A stretch of DNA of 64,000 nt from Stutzerimonas xanthomarina DSM 18231. GTDB taxonomy: Bacteria; Pseudomonadota; Gammaproteobacteria; Pseudomonadales; Pseudomonadaceae. The DNA is taken from positions 248,001 to 312,000 of the forward strand of contig NZ_FQXA01000006.1 in the NCBI RefSeq assembly GCF_900129835.1, given 5' to 3'. Positions 35,103 through 44,955 of this stretch are shown one piece after another. Within the stretch, counting starts at the first letter, position 1; the number at the start of each line of letters is the position of its first letter. Under the pieces are notes generated by a model. It searched no databases. It saw only the letters and a program-made list of their open reading frames with translations, and was not told the origin of the DNA. Made by a program: the position numbers and the translations under genes.

Positions 35103-36355
35103 CTCGCAATCTTCGTACTGCCTTTTTCAGCGCTTTGCTGGTCATCGCCGTCGCGGTACCGGTTTTTGGCCTGAAGCTCACCACGGTTGGTATTCGTCTC
35201 GAAGTCCATGGCAGCGACGCGAAGACCTTCTGGATCATCGCCGCGTGTGCCGTTGCCATGTTCTTCTGGCAGCTGTTCCGTCACCACGCAGCGGCAGGCT
35301 GGGCCGCGAGCCCTAACCTGCCGAGAGTACCTGCCGGCGCAGGTAACTTCCTGACGCTGCCGTCAACCCAGCGCTACATCATCATTGGCCTGATTCTGCT
35401 CGCGCTGGTCTGGCCATTTTTCGGCTCTCGCGGCGCGGTGGATATCGCCACGCTGATCCTGATCTACGTGATGCTCGGCCTGGGCCTGAACATCGTGGTG
35501 GGTCTGGCCGGCCTGCTCGACCTCGGCTACGTCGGGTTCTATGCCGTTGGCGCTTACACCTACGGCATGCTCTCGCATTACTACGGGATCGGGTTCTGGG
35601 TCGCGCTGCCAATTGCCGGCGCGATGGCTGCACTCTTCGGCTTCTTGCTGGGCTTCCCGGTGCTACGTCTGCGTGGCGATTATCTGGCCATCGTGACCCT
35701 CGGCTTCGGTGAAATCATCCGTCTGTTGCTGCGTAACATGACCGATCTCACCGGCGGACCAAACGGCATCAGCGGCATCGACAAACCGACACTGTTCGGC
35801 CTCTCGTTCGACCGCCGCGCCGCAGAAGGCATGCAGACGTTCCACGAGTTCTTCGGGCTGGAATATCAATCCATCAACAAGGTGATCTTCCTGTACCTGA
35901 TCGCCGTGCTGCTGGTCTTGCTGACGCTGTTCGTGATCAATCGGCTGCTGCGCATGCCTATCGGCCGCGCCTGGGAAGCCTTGCGTGAAGACGAAATTGC
36001 GTGCCGCGCGCTGGGCATGAACCCCACCGTGATCAAGCTTTCCGCGTTTACGCTCGGTGCGACGTTTGCGGGCTTCGCCGGCAGCTTCTTCGCGGCTCGC
36101 CAAGGGTTGGTGTCGCCGGAGTCGTTCACCTTCATCGAATCGGCCATCATCCTTGCCATCGTCGTACTGGGCGGCATGGGCTCGCAGCTGGGAGTGATTC
36201 TTGCCGCCATCGTGATGATCCTGTTGCCTGAACTGATGCGTGAATTCAGCGAGTACCGCATGCTGATGTTCGGCGCCTTGATGGTGCTGATGATGATCTG
36301 GCGTCCGCAGGGGCTGCTGCCCATGCAACGCCCACACCTGGAGCTGAAGCGATGA
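35099..36355 (+). CDS. livM: Branched-chain amino-acid ABC transporter permease LivM/BraE
   Basis: 418 residues with an N-terminal extension of two hydrophobic helices before the core permease, as is usual in the long LivM type. Core landmarks are [30 protein letters not shown] and [20 protein letters not shown], then [27 protein letters not shown]. Overlaps livH and livG by 4 bases each. Confidence 0.94.
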
Positions 36356-37119
36356 GCCGCCCGATTCTCGAAGTAAGCGGCTTGACCATGCGCTTCGGCG
36401 GCCTGTTGGCCGTCAACGGAGTGGGCCTGACCGTTCATGACAAACAAGTGGTCTCGATGATCGGCCCGAATGGCGCCGGCAAGACCACCGTTTTCAACTG
36501 CCTGACCGGCTTCTACCAGCCCACCGACGGCAAGATCCTGCTCGATGGCGAAGCGATCCAGGGCCTGCCCGGCCATAAGATCGCCCGCAAGGGCGTGGTT
36601 CGCACGTTCCAGAACGTCCGTCTGTTCAAGGACATGACGGCAATCGAGAACCTGCTGGTCGCTCAGCACCGGCATTTGAATACCGGTTTCCTGTCCGGCT
36701 TGCTAAAGACCAAGGCATTTCGCAAGAGCGAACACGAAGCCATGGATTTCGCCGCGCACTGGCTTGATCAGGTCAACCTGACCGACATCGCCAACCGCCC
36801 CGCCGGCACCCTCGCCTACGGCCAGCAACGCCGCCTGGAAATCGCCCGTTGCATGATGACGCGTCCGCGCATCCTCATGCTCGACGAGCCGGCAGCCGGT
36901 CTGAACCCAAGAGAAACCGAAGACCTGAAAGCGCTGATCGGCATGCTGCGCGACCAGCACAACGTCACGGTGCTGCTGATAGAACACGACATGAAGCTGG
37001 TCATGAGCATTTCCGACCATATTGTCGTGATCAATCAGGGCTGTCCGCTGGCAGACGGCACACCGGAGCAGATTCGTGACAATCCGGACGTGATCAAAGC
37101 CTATCTGGGAGAGGCGTAA
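36352..37119 (+). CDS. livG: Branched-chain amino-acid ABC transporter ATP-binding protein LivG/BraF
   Basis: 255 residues. Walker [10 protein letters not shown], signature [13 protein letters not shown], Walker [15 protein letters not shown]-loop [11 protein letters not shown]. The long [24 protein letters not shown]-loop segment is typical of LivG. One of two ATPases of the importer. Confidence 0.95.
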   Translation: MSRPILEVSGLTMRFGGLLAVNGVGLTVHDKQVVSMIGPNGAGKTTVFNCLTGFYQPTDGKILLDGEAIQGLPGHKIARKGVVRTFQNVRLFKDMTAIENLLVAQHRHLNTGFLSGLLKTKAFRKSEHEAMDFAAHWLDQVNLTDIANRPAGTLAYGQQRRLEIARCMMTRPRILMLDEPAAGLNPRETEDLKALIGMLRDQHNVTVLLIEHDMKLVMSISDHIVVINQGCPLADGTPEQIRDNPDVIKAYLGEA

Positions 37120-37121
37120 CC

Positions 37122-37823
37122 ATGCTGTATTTTGAAAACGTCTCGACCTTTTACGGCAAGATCCAGGCACTGCACAACGTCAACGTCGAGGTCCGCAAGG
37201 GCGAAATCGTCACGCTGATCGGCGCCAACGGTGCCGGCAAGTCGACGCTGCTGATGACGCTGTGCGGCACACCTATGGCCTCCGAAGGCAGCATCCGTTT
37301 CGAGGGCGAGGAGCTGGTCGGCAAGCAGACCTGCGACATCATGCGCAAGGACATTGCCGTGGTGCCTGAGGGGCGGCGCATCTTTGCGCGGCTGACCGTT
37401 GAGGAAAACCTGGCCATGGGCGGGTTTTTCACCAACAAGGCGGACTTCCAAGAGCAGCTGGACAAGGTGCTGTCGCTATTCCCACGTTTGAAGGAGCGTT
37501 TCCAGCAGCGTGGCGGCACCATGTCAGGCGGTGAACAGCAGATGCTCGCCATTGCCCGCGCATTGATGAGCAAACCCAAGCTGCTGCTTCTCGACGAGCC
37601 GTCGCTGGGACTGGCACCAATCATCATCCAGCAGATCTTCGAGATCATCGAACAGCTGCGCGAAGACGGCGTGACCATCTTCCTGGTCGAGCAGAACGCT
37701 AACCAGGCGCTCAAGCTGGCCGACCGGGCCTACGTGCTGGAAAACGGCCACATCGTCATGCAGGGTAGCGGTGAAGAGCTGCTGGTCAACCCCAAGGTAC
37801 GCGACGCCTACCTGGGCGGTTGA
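37122..37823 (+). CDS. livF: Branched-chain amino-acid ABC transporter ATP-binding protein LivF/BraG
   Basis: 233 residues. Walker A GANGAGKST, the LivF-specific VVPEGRRIFARLTVEENL stretch, signature MSGGEQQMLAIARAL, Walker B LLLLDEPSLGLAP, and FLVEQNANQAL. Starts 2 bases after livG and ends the unit; a REP pair follows. Confidence 0.95.
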   Translation: MLYFENVSTFYGKIQALHNVNVEVRKGEIVTLIGANGAGKSTLLMTLCGTPMASEGSIRFEGEELVGKQTCDIMRKDIAVVPEGRRIFARLTVEENLAMGGFFTNKADFQEQLDKVLSLFPRLKERFQQRGGTMSGGEQQMLAIARALMSKPKLLLLDEPSLGLAPIIIQQIFEIIEQLREDGVTIFLVEQNANQALKLADRAYVLENGHIVMQGSGEELLVNPKVRDAYLGG

Positions 37824-37854
37824 CCAACTTTAGTTGAGCCATTACCCAGTCCTA

Positions 37855-37901
37855 GTAGGAGCGAGCTATGCAAGAAGCTTCGCCAGCAAGCTGGCTCCTG
37901 C
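37855..37901. repeat. REP doublet after livF
   Basis: Partial arm GTAGGAGCGAGCT (37855-37867) and second arm TTCGCCAGCAAGCTGGCTCC (37879-37898), the same family as the pairs at 5385-5454 and 45844-45905. Such elements often follow transcription units and protect mRNA ends. Confidence 0.75.
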
Positions 37902-38064
37902 GACGGACGTGGTCGGGAGGTCTCAAACCAAACCCGGTGACAATTTCCCCACCTACCGTTATGGTGCGTCCCGCATGTGTGTTGCGTAAGCGCATGCTCC
38001 TGGATCAGCAGACAGGGCATAACTGAGCTGGCTCATTTCTGAATCAACTCAGGAGAAGCCGGCC

Positions 38065-39420
38065 ATGACTGCCAGCCGTATCTGGATCAAAAACCCTCTC
38101 GCTATTTTTACCGCCAACGATCAGAAGGCCCCAGGCGGGCTGGTGATCGAGCAAGGCGTGATTGCCGAACTGCTCGACGCCGGGCAAGCGCCATCGGCAC
38201 CTGTCGACAGCACCTTCGACGCCCGCGAGCACGTCGTGCTGCCAGGGCTGATCAACACCCATCACCACTTCTACCAGACCCTCACCCGCGCCTGGGGGCC
38301 GGTGGTCAACGAGCCACTGTTCAACTGGCTGCTGACCCTCTACCCGGTCTGGGCGCGACTCACGCCACAGGCGCTGCAGCTAGCAAGCAAGGTGGCGCTG
38401 GCCGAGTTGCTGTTGTCCGGCTGCACCACGGCGGCGGATCACCACTACCTGTTTCCGGGCGGGCTCGAGGATGCCATCGACATTCAGGTCGAGGCCGTCC
38501 GCGAGCTGGGCATGCGCGCCATGCTCACCCGCGGTTCGATGAACCTGTCCAAGGAGAACGGCGGCCTGCCCTGCAAGAGCGTGGTGCAGGATGCCGAGAC
38601 GATCCTCGCCGACAGCGAGCGGCTGATTGACCGCTACCACGAGCGCGGCGACGGCGCGCAGATCCAGATCGCCCTGGCGCCCTGCTCGCCCTTCTCGGTC
38701 ACCACAGACATCATGCGTGCCTGTGCCGAGATAGCCGAAGCGCGCGACGTGCGACTGCATACGCATCTTGCGGAGACACTGGACGAGCAGGAGTTCTGTG
38801 CGAAGCGCTTCGGCATGCGCACGGTGGACTACCTGCAGAGCGTCGGCTGGCTCGGCCCGCGGACCTGGCTGGCTCATGGCATCCATTTCAATCAGGTTGA
38901 GATCCACCGCCTGGGTGCGGCCGGTGTCGGCATCTGCCATTGCCCAAGCTCCAACATGCGCCTGGCCTCCGGTATCTGCCACACGCTGGAGCTCGAAGAC
39001 AAGGGCGCCATCATCGGCCTGGGTGTCGACGGCTCGGCCTCCAACGATGCCTCCAACATGATGCTCGAGGCGCGCCAGGCGCTGTTCATCCAGCGCCTGC
39101 GTTACGGCGCCGAGAAGATCACGCCAGAGAAGGTCCTCGGTTGGGCGACCCGCGGTTCTGCGCGCCTGCTCGGGCGCAGCGATATCGGCGAACTGGCGGT
39201 TGGCAAGCAGGCCGATCTCGCCTTGTTCAAGCTCGACGAACTACGTTTCTCCGGCAGCCACGATCCCATCGCCGCGCTGCTACTGTGCGCCGCCGACCGT
39301 GCTGACCGAGTGATGGTCGGTGGCAAGTGGCGCGTCATAGATGGTCAGGTCGAAGGCCTCGACGTGGCCGGACTGATTGCAGATCACAGCCAGGCTGCAC
39401 GCCAACTGATCGCGGGCTAG
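38065..39420 (+). CDS. 8-Oxoguanine deaminase (amidohydrolase)
   Basis: 451 residues, amidohydrolase TIM barrel of the ATZ/TRZ and guanine-deaminase group. Metal site: HHH in GLINTHHHFYQT near residue 68, HTHLAET near 234, HGIHF near 272 and the Asp in GVDGSASND near 322. The N-terminal MTASRIWIKNPLAIFTAND and the whole pattern fit the pseudomonad 8-oxoguanine deaminase, which converts 8-oxoguanine to urate. That product feeds directly into the urate pathway encoded 15-18 kb on. Guanine or isoguanine as main substrate cannot be excluded. Confidence 0.85.
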   Translation: MTASRIWIKNPLAIFTANDQKAPGGLVIEQGVIAELLDAGQAPSAPVDSTFDAREHVVLPGLINTHHHFYQTLTRAWGPVVNEPLFNWLLTLYPVWARLTPQALQLASKVALAELLLSGCTTAADHHYLFPGGLEDAIDIQVEAVRELGMRAMLTRGSMNLSKENGGLPCKSVVQDAETILADSERLIDRYHERGDGAQIQIALAPCSPFSVTTDIMRACAEIAEARDVRLHTHLAETLDEQEFCAKRFGMRTVDYLQSVGWLGPRTWLAHGIHFNQVEIHRLGAAGVGICHCPSSNMRLASGICHTLELEDKGAIIGLGVDGSASNDASNMMLEARQALFIQRLRYGAEKITPEKVLGWATRGSARLLGRSDIGELAVGKQADLALFKLDELRFSGSHDPIAALLLCAADRADRVMVGGKWRVIDGQVEGLDVAGLIADHSQAARQLIAG

Positions 39421-39604
39421 TTTCGAGACAGAGGTTTCGCTCAAGGGCTGGCGAGCCGTATGAGCGGCTAGCAGCAACGTTCGCCAGCGTCAGGGCTGAA
39501 TGGCCAGCTTCGCAGTTCTTCGATGCGCCAGTCCTTGAGCGCAAACACGCCCGTCAAAAGCAAACTGCCGGGCCATGTCCGACGGCCAGTTTGCTCAGGC
39601 GCGC

Positions 39605-40129
39605 CTAGCCAAGCGGCGCTGGGCGCAGCGCCTTGGCCATGCACTGCAGGGCCTCACGCGGACCACCGCAAATCAGCGTGGCGGGCACAGCCAGCATGAG
39701 GTTCACGGGCAGGTCGAACGCTTCCAGTTGCAGCCCGTCGCAATCGAGGCCGGGCATGCCACAAAGCTGCGGATGCTGGCGCTGCAGGCGCTCGGCATAG
39801 CTGCCCTGCCCGTCCAGATAGCCATAGATCGGCTTGCCCTGTGCTGCGGCATAACCAACCTCGAAACTGGTGCCGCTGTCCGGCTCGCCACCGCGAAAGA
39901 AGTTCAGATCGGCAAGCACCGCATCGGCTTGACCGAGCAATTCCAGATTGGCCCGGTAGATCCACGCCGCCAGCTCACGCGGCGCCTCGATCCCGTTCGG
40001 TACCTGCTTATCCAGCGGATACAAGCCGATGAAGCCAAACTCGGCACACAAGGCTTTGAGCCGCTGACCCTGCTCAATGGCGTCGTGCCGGAAGACACCG
40101 GGACCGGCAAGGTAGATGCGCAATGTCAT
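39605..40129 (-). CDS. Nucleoside 2-deoxyribosyltransferase
   Basis: 174 residues. The N-terminal IYLAGPGVFRHDA and the active-site segments AVLADLNFFRGGEPDSGTSFEVGYAAAQGKPIYGY are diagnostic: the catalytic Glu lies in GTSFEVGYA. The enzyme swaps or releases the base of deoxynucleosides, so it can supply free purines to the surrounding deaminases. It converges with the 8-oxoguanine deaminase gene; 184 bases between them contain nothing recognisable. Confidence 0.88.
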   Translation of the reverse strand: MTLRIYLAGPGVFRHDAIEQGQRLKALCAEFGFIGLYPLDKQVPNGIEAPRELAAWIYRANLELLGQADAVLADLNFFRGGEPDSGTSFEVGYAAAQGKPIYGYLDGQGSYAERLQRQHPQLCGMPGLDCDGLQLEAFDLPVNLMLAVPATLICGGPREALQCMAKALRPAPLG

Positions 40130-40154
40130 TGAAGGTCCCTCCGGTTGGGCAGGG

Positions 40155-40639
40155 TTATAGCCCGATCAGCGAAAGCATGATGAAGGTGGCAAATAGCACG
40201 AAGTGGGCATGCCCTCGATCGCGTTGGTTTTTTCGCCGTCGTTCAGGTTGATAGCCGCGACTATAACGGTGATCAATGTAGGGTTGCTCACCATGTCACA
40301 ACCCGCCCATCAGCGCTGCAACCCCGGGGATGCCGTTGAGGTCGAGCATCACCGCTGCGTAGACGGTATCCCGCACGAGGGTTGGTGACGGCTCGTGCGA
40401 CATCATGATGCCGAGAATGACAACGCCACCAGAACGGCCGAAAGCGTGAGGATCATGGTTCCGTGGGGGTCACTGACCTTTTCGGCGAGCACTTCACCAT
40501 GGTGAGCGACGCGCACCGAGCCGTGGCAAATATCCCCATCCATGCGCCTTACCGGATCGGCAGCGATCAATACGGCCTTATAAACCGCCAATTTACTGGG
40601 CAGTCTGGTAACTGTCTCGCTGGTCAGCTTTGCGTCCAC
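40155..40639 (-). pseudogene. chaA: Decayed calcium/proton antiporter gene (chaA remnant)
   Basis: Three blocks in different frames read like ChaA in order. The first (40403-40639) has VRVAHHGEVLAEKVSDPHG and TMILTLSAVLVAL, then runs to a stop. A shift gives VILGIMMSHEPSPTLVRDTVYAAVMLDLNG ending in MGGL. After a large gap come TVIVAAINLNDGEKTNAIEG and, after another shift, HFVLFATFIMLSLIGL with a stop at 40155. About 160 codons remain of some 350, with at least two frameshifts and an internal deletion. The N-terminus is approximate. Confidence 0.8.
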
Positions 40640-40945
40640 TATGGCGATTGTTGAATCGGCAGACTACGTGGCGTAAGGGTGAGATCCGGAGTGCTGTCGG
40701 CCCCACTCAACACAGCACGCTCACGTTTTGCCGCCTCTCGCGCCCGTCGCCGCAGCCAGCAAGTGCAGCCTGCCTGAGCCACACTCAGGGGAATGTTCGA
40801 GCCGCCCCTGCGCCGTCGAACGCGATCATCCAGCGACTGCTCATCAGGCAGATTGACTTCCGGGTCAGTAATTTCTTGACCGAAAAGTCAGATAACGCTA
40901 ATTTCACTGCCAGAGCCCAGAACAAAAACGCCCCGGAGGCCCGCC
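40640..40945 (+). promoter_or_regulatory. Gap before xdhA; presumed promoter region
   Basis: No gene seen. It must hold the xdhA promoter; I could not find a copy of the TTGTRYACAA operator here, nor clear -35 and -10 boxes. CGGAGG at 40934-40939 is the ribosome-binding site. Confidence 0.4.
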
Positions 40946-42385
40946 TTGATCCAGTTTCTTCTCAATCGAGAACTGCGCCGTGAGCAGACACTCGATCCGA
41001 ATACCACGGTACTTGAATATCTGCGCGAATATCGCGGCAAACCCGGCACCAAGGAAGGCTGCGCCTCCGGTGACTGCGGTGCCTGCACCGTCGTGGTCGG
41101 TGAGCTGGACGGTGACCGCCTTCGCTATCGCACGCTCAATTCCTGCCTCACCTTCGTCTCCGCCCTGCACGGCAAACAGCTGATCACGGTCGAAGACCTC
41201 AAACATCAAGGTCAGCTGCACAGCGTTCAGCAAGCCATGGTCGACTGCCACGGCTCGCAGTGCGGGTTCTGCACACCGGGCTTCGTCATGAGCCTGTTCG
41301 CCCTGCAAAAATCGGCGGATGGTTTCGACAAGGCCGACACTCACGAAGCGCTGGCTGGCAACCTCTGCCGTTGCACCGGCTACCGCCCGATTCTGGACGC
41401 TGCCGAGCAGGCATGCTGCGGCAAACAGCCAGACCAGTTCGATGCGCGCGAAGCCGACACCATCGCTCAACTGAAAGCCATCGAACCACGCGAAACCGCC
41501 GAGCTGAACAGCGGCGACAAGCGCTGCCTGTCGCCACTGACTGTCGGCGATCTGGCCGAGATCTACAGCGCCAACCCCGACGCCCGCTTGCTCGCCGGTG
41601 GCACCGACCTGGCGCTTGAAGTCACCCAGTTCCATCGCCAGCTGCCGGTGATGATCTACGTCGGTCATATCGCCGAGATGAAGAAGGTCGAGGTGACCGA
41701 CAGCAGCATCGAGATCGGCGCAGCCACGCCGTTGACCGATTGCTACGAAGCGTTGGCTAGTGAATATCCGGATTTCGGCGAGCTGCTGCACCGCTTCGCC
41801 TCCTTGCAGATCCGCAATCAGGGCACGTTGGGCGGCAACATCGGTAACGCCTCGCCCATCGGCGACTCCCCACCCCTGCTGATCGCGTTGGGCGCCGAGG
41901 TTGTGCTGCGCAAAGGCAGCAACAGCCGCACCTTGCTGCTGCAGGACTACTTCATCGACTACAAGGTCACCGCTCGCGAACAAGGCGAGTTCATCGAAAA
42001 GATCATCGTGCCGCGCGCCCAGCCGAATCGGGTGTTCCGCGCGTACAAGGTCTCCAAACGCCTGGACGACGATATCTCGGCCGTCTGCGCAGCATTCGAT
42101 CTGAAAATCGAGAACGGCGTCATCGAAGATGCCCGCCTCGCCTTCGGCGGCATGGCAGCCATTCCCAAACGCGCGACCGCCTGCGAACGCGCACTGATTG
42201 GCGCGCCCTTTACCGAATCGGCCATCGAGCAAGCCTGTGAAGCGCTGAAAAAAGACTTCACACCGCTGACCGATTTCCGTGCCAGCCGCGAATACCGCCT
42301 GCTGGTTGCACAGAACCTGCTGCGCAAATGCTTCCACGAACAACAAGCGCCGGCGTACGAAACGAGGGTCACTTCCTATGCATAA
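40946..42385 (+). CDS. xdhA: Xanthine dehydrogenase small subunit XdhA (2Fe-2S and FAD)
   Basis: 479 residues, starting at a TTG with CGGAGG 7 bases before it. Oxidises hypoxanthine and xanthine to urate together with XdhB. First 2Fe-2S cluster: Cys39, Cys44, Cys47 (GCASGDCGAC) and Cys67; second: Cys106, Cys109, Cys141 and Cys143 (CGFC and CRC). The FAD domain follows, with LLAGGTDLALEV and TLGGNIGNASPIGDSPP. Bacterial two-subunit arrangement. The stop overlaps xdhB by 8 bases. Confidence 0.96.
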   Translation: MIQFLLNRELRREQTLDPNTTVLEYLREYRGKPGTKEGCASGDCGACTVVVGELDGDRLRYRTLNSCLTFVSALHGKQLITVEDLKHQGQLHSVQQAMVDCHGSQCGFCTPGFVMSLFALQKSADGFDKADTHEALAGNLCRCTGYRPILDAAEQACCGKQPDQFDAREADTIAQLKAIEPRETAELNSGDKRCLSPLTVGDLAEIYSANPDARLLAGGTDLALEVTQFHRQLPVMIYVGHIAEMKKVEVTDSSIEIGAATPLTDCYEALASEYPDFGELLHRFASLQIRNQGTLGGNIGNASPIGDSPPLLIALGAEVVLRKGSNSRTLLLQDYFIDYKVTAREQGEFIEKIIVPRAQPNRVFRAYKVSKRLDDDISAVCAAFDLKIENGVIEDARLAFGGMAAIPKRATACERALIGAPFTESAIEQACEALKKDFTPLTDFRASREYRLLVAQNLLRKCFHEQQAPAYETRVTSYA

Positions 42386-44768
42386 GCCAACCAAGACTCA
42401 GGAAGAAATTGCTGCGCTGTTCACTCAGGATCTGGTGACCGGCGTGGGCCGAAGCGTCAAGCACGACAGCGCACCGAAGCATGTCACCGGCGAAGCGGTA
42501 TATGTCGATGACCGTCTCGAATTCCCGAACCAGCTGCATGTCTACGCCCGCATGAGCGACCGCGCCCATGCCCGTATTATCAGCATCGACACCAGCCCGT
42601 GCTATGACGTGCCCGGTGTCGCCATCGCGATCACCGCGAAGGATGTGCCAGGGCAGCTGGATATCGGTGCGGTGATGCCCGGTGACCCATTGTTGGCTGA
42701 TGGCGTAGTCGAATTCGTAGGCCAGCCGGTGATCGCTGTCGCCGCCGACAGCCTGGAAACCGCACGCAAAGCGGCCATGGCCGTGATCATCGAGTATGAA
42801 GACCTGGAGCCGGTGATCGACGTAGTCGATGCGCTGCGCAAGAAACATTTCGTGCTCGACAGCCACACCCACAAACGTGGCGATTCGACCAACGCGCTGG
42901 CCACCGCGCCGCGTCGCCTGCAGGGCAGCCTGCACATTGGCGGGCAGGAGCATTTCTACCTGGAAACTCAGGTGTCTTCGGTGATGCCCACCGAAGATGG
43001 CGGCATGATCGTCTACACCTCGACGCAGAACCCCACCGAGGTACAAAAGCTGGTCTCCGAAGTGCTGGGCGTCTCGATGAACAAGATCGTCATCGACATG
43101 CGCCGCATGGGTGGTGGCTTCGGCGGCAAGGAAACTCAAGCAGCCGGCCCGGCGTGTATGTGCGCGGTAATCGCGCACCTCACCGGTAGGCCGACCAAGA
43201 TGCGCCTGCCGCGCATGGAAGACATGACCATGACCGGCAAGCGGCATCCGTTCTACGTCGAGTACGACGTCGGCTTCGATGATGATGGCTTGCTGCACGG
43301 CATCGAGATCGATCTGGCCGGTAACTGCGGCTACTCGCCAGACCTGTCCGGCTCCATCGTCGACCGCGCCATGTTCCACTCCGACAACGCCTATTACCTG
43401 GGCGATGCCACCATCAATGGCCATCGCTGCAAGACCAACCTGGCGTCGAACACCGCCTACCGCGGCTTCGGCGGCCCGCAGGGCATGGTTGCTATCGAAG
43501 AGATCATGGACGCGGTGGCTCGCGAGCTGGGCAAGGACCCGCTGGACGTGCGCAAGCGCAACTACTACGGCAAGACCGAGCGCAACGTCACGCCCTACTA
43601 CCAGACCGTCGAGCACAACATGCTTGAGGAGATGACCGCAGAGCTTGAAGCCAGCAGCGAGTACGCCCGCCGCCGCGAGGAAATCCGCGCGTTCAACGCC
43701 AAGAGTCCGATTCTAAAGAAAGGCCTGGCGCTGACCCCGGTGAAATTCGGCATCAGCTTCACCGCCAGTTTCCTCAACCAGGCCGGCGCGCTGGTGCACG
43801 TCTACACCGACGGCAGTATCCACCTGAATCACGGCGGCACCGAGATGGGCCAGGGCCTCAACGTCAAAGTCGCGCAGGTGGTGGCCGAGGTGTTCCAGGT
43901 CGATATCGACCGCATCCAGATCACCGCCACCAATACTGACAAGGTGCCAAACACGTCTCCGACCGCGGCCTCCTCCGGCGCTGACCTCAACGGCAAGGCG
44001 GCGCAGAACGCGGCGCAGACCATCAAGCAGCGCCTGATCGAGTTCGCCGCCCGGCATTACCAGGTCACCGAAGAGGATGTTGAATTCAAGAATGGCCAGG
44101 TGCGCATCCGCGACGAGTACGTGTCCTTCGATGAGCTGATTCAGCAGGCCTATTTCGGTCAGGTGTCGCTGTCGTCCACCGGCTTCTACCGCACACCGAA
44201 GATCTACTACGACCGCAGCCTGGCGCGCGGTCGGCCGTTCTACTACTTCGCCTATGGCGCGGCCTGCTCGGAAGTGATCGTCGACACCCTGACCGGCGAG
44301 TACAAGATGCTGCGCAGCGACATCCTGCACGACGTTGGCGCCTCGCTGAACCCGGCCATCGACATCGGCCAGGTGGAAGGCGGCTTCGTCCAGGGCATGG
44401 GCTGGCTGACCATGGAAGAATTGGTCTGGAACGACAAAGGCAAGCTGATGACCAGCGGCCCGGCGAGCTACAAGGTGCCGGCCGTTGCCGATATGCCGCT
44501 GGATCTGCGGGTCAAGCTGGTGGAGAACCGCAAGAACCCCGAGGACACGGTGTTCCATTCTAAAGCCGTCGGCGAGCCGCCGTTCATGCTCGGGATTTCG
44601 GTCTGGTGCGCAATCAAGGATGCCGTGGCGAGCCTCGCGGATTACCAGGTTCAGCCCAAAATCGACGCGCCGGCGACGCCCGAGCGGGTGCTGTGGGGTG
44701 TGGAGCAGATGCGCACGTTGAAGCGGACTACTAATGCAGTCGCAACAGCGGAAACCACGCCGGCCTAA
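42378..44768 (+). CDS. xdhB: Xanthine dehydrogenase large subunit XdhB (molybdopterin)
   Basis: 796 residues from the ATG at 42378, inside the end of xdhA. Molybdenum-cofactor subunit: GGGFGGKE, AYRGFGGPQGM, the NHGGTEMGQGLN loop and the active-site Glu733 in AVGEPPFMLG, the base of the hydroxylation reaction. Forms the heterotetramer with XdhA. xdhC follows after 187 bases that contain palindromic repeats. Confidence 0.97.
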   Translation: MHKPTKTQEEIAALFTQDLVTGVGRSVKHDSAPKHVTGEAVYVDDRLEFPNQLHVYARMSDRAHARIISIDTSPCYDVPGVAIAITAKDVPGQLDIGAVMPGDPLLADGVVEFVGQPVIAVAADSLETARKAAMAVIIEYEDLEPVIDVVDALRKKHFVLDSHTHKRGDSTNALATAPRRLQGSLHIGGQEHFYLETQVSSVMPTEDGGMIVYTSTQNPTEVQKLVSEVLGVSMNKIVIDMRRMGGGFGGKETQAAGPACMCAVIAHLTGRPTKMRLPRMEDMTMTGKRHPFYVEYDVGFDDDGLLHGIEIDLAGNCGYSPDLSGSIVDRAMFHSDNAYYLGDATINGHRCKTNLASNTAYRGFGGPQGMVAIEEIMDAVARELGKDPLDVRKRNYYGKTERNVTPYYQTVEHNMLEEMTAELEASSEYARRREEIRAFNAKSPILKKGLALTPVKFGISFTASFLNQAGALVHVYTDGSIHLNHGGTEMGQGLNVKVAQVVAEVFQVDIDRIQITATNTDKVPNTSPTAASSGADLNGKAAQNAAQTIKQRLIEFAARHYQVTEEDVEFKNGQVRIRDEYVSFDELIQQAYFGQVSLSSTGFYRTPKIYYDRSLARGRPFYYFAYGAACSEVIVDTLTGEYKMLRSDILHDVGASLNPAIDIGQVEGGFVQGMGWLTMEELVWNDKGKLMTSGPASYKVPAVADMPLDLRVKLVENRKNPEDTVFHSKAVGEPPFMLGISVWCAIKDAVASLADYQVQPKIDAPATPERVLWGVEQMRTLKRTTNAVATAETTPA

Positions 44769-44771
44769 TTT

Positions 44772-44890
44772 GTAGGGTGGGCTGGGCGGCGCTCCGCTTC
44801 AGTACACCAATAGGCAAAACCTCGTTGGTGGGCTAAAGCCCACCCTACGGGGGAAGCCGAGGCCAGGTGTAGGGTGGGCTTTAGCCCACC
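44772..44890. repeat. GGTGGGCTTTAGCCCACC repeats between xdhB and xdhC
   Basis: A complete palindrome with CCCTACGG tail at 44826-44849, one in the other orientation at 44869-44890, and a half copy (GTAGGGTGGGCT) at 44772-44783. Same family as the copies at 47345-47430 and 54777-54927. Confidence 0.8.
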
Positions 44891-44955
44891 GGGTATTACA
44901 TGATCGTTTCGGTAGAAGACGCGTGGTGCATCTTTCACCTTCGAGGGACAAAACC

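Noticed and set aside
40904..42394. Minus-strand open frame of 496 codons across xdhA
   Set aside because: Antisense shadow of a high-GC gene. The plus strand encodes full XdhA with all iron-sulfur ligands.
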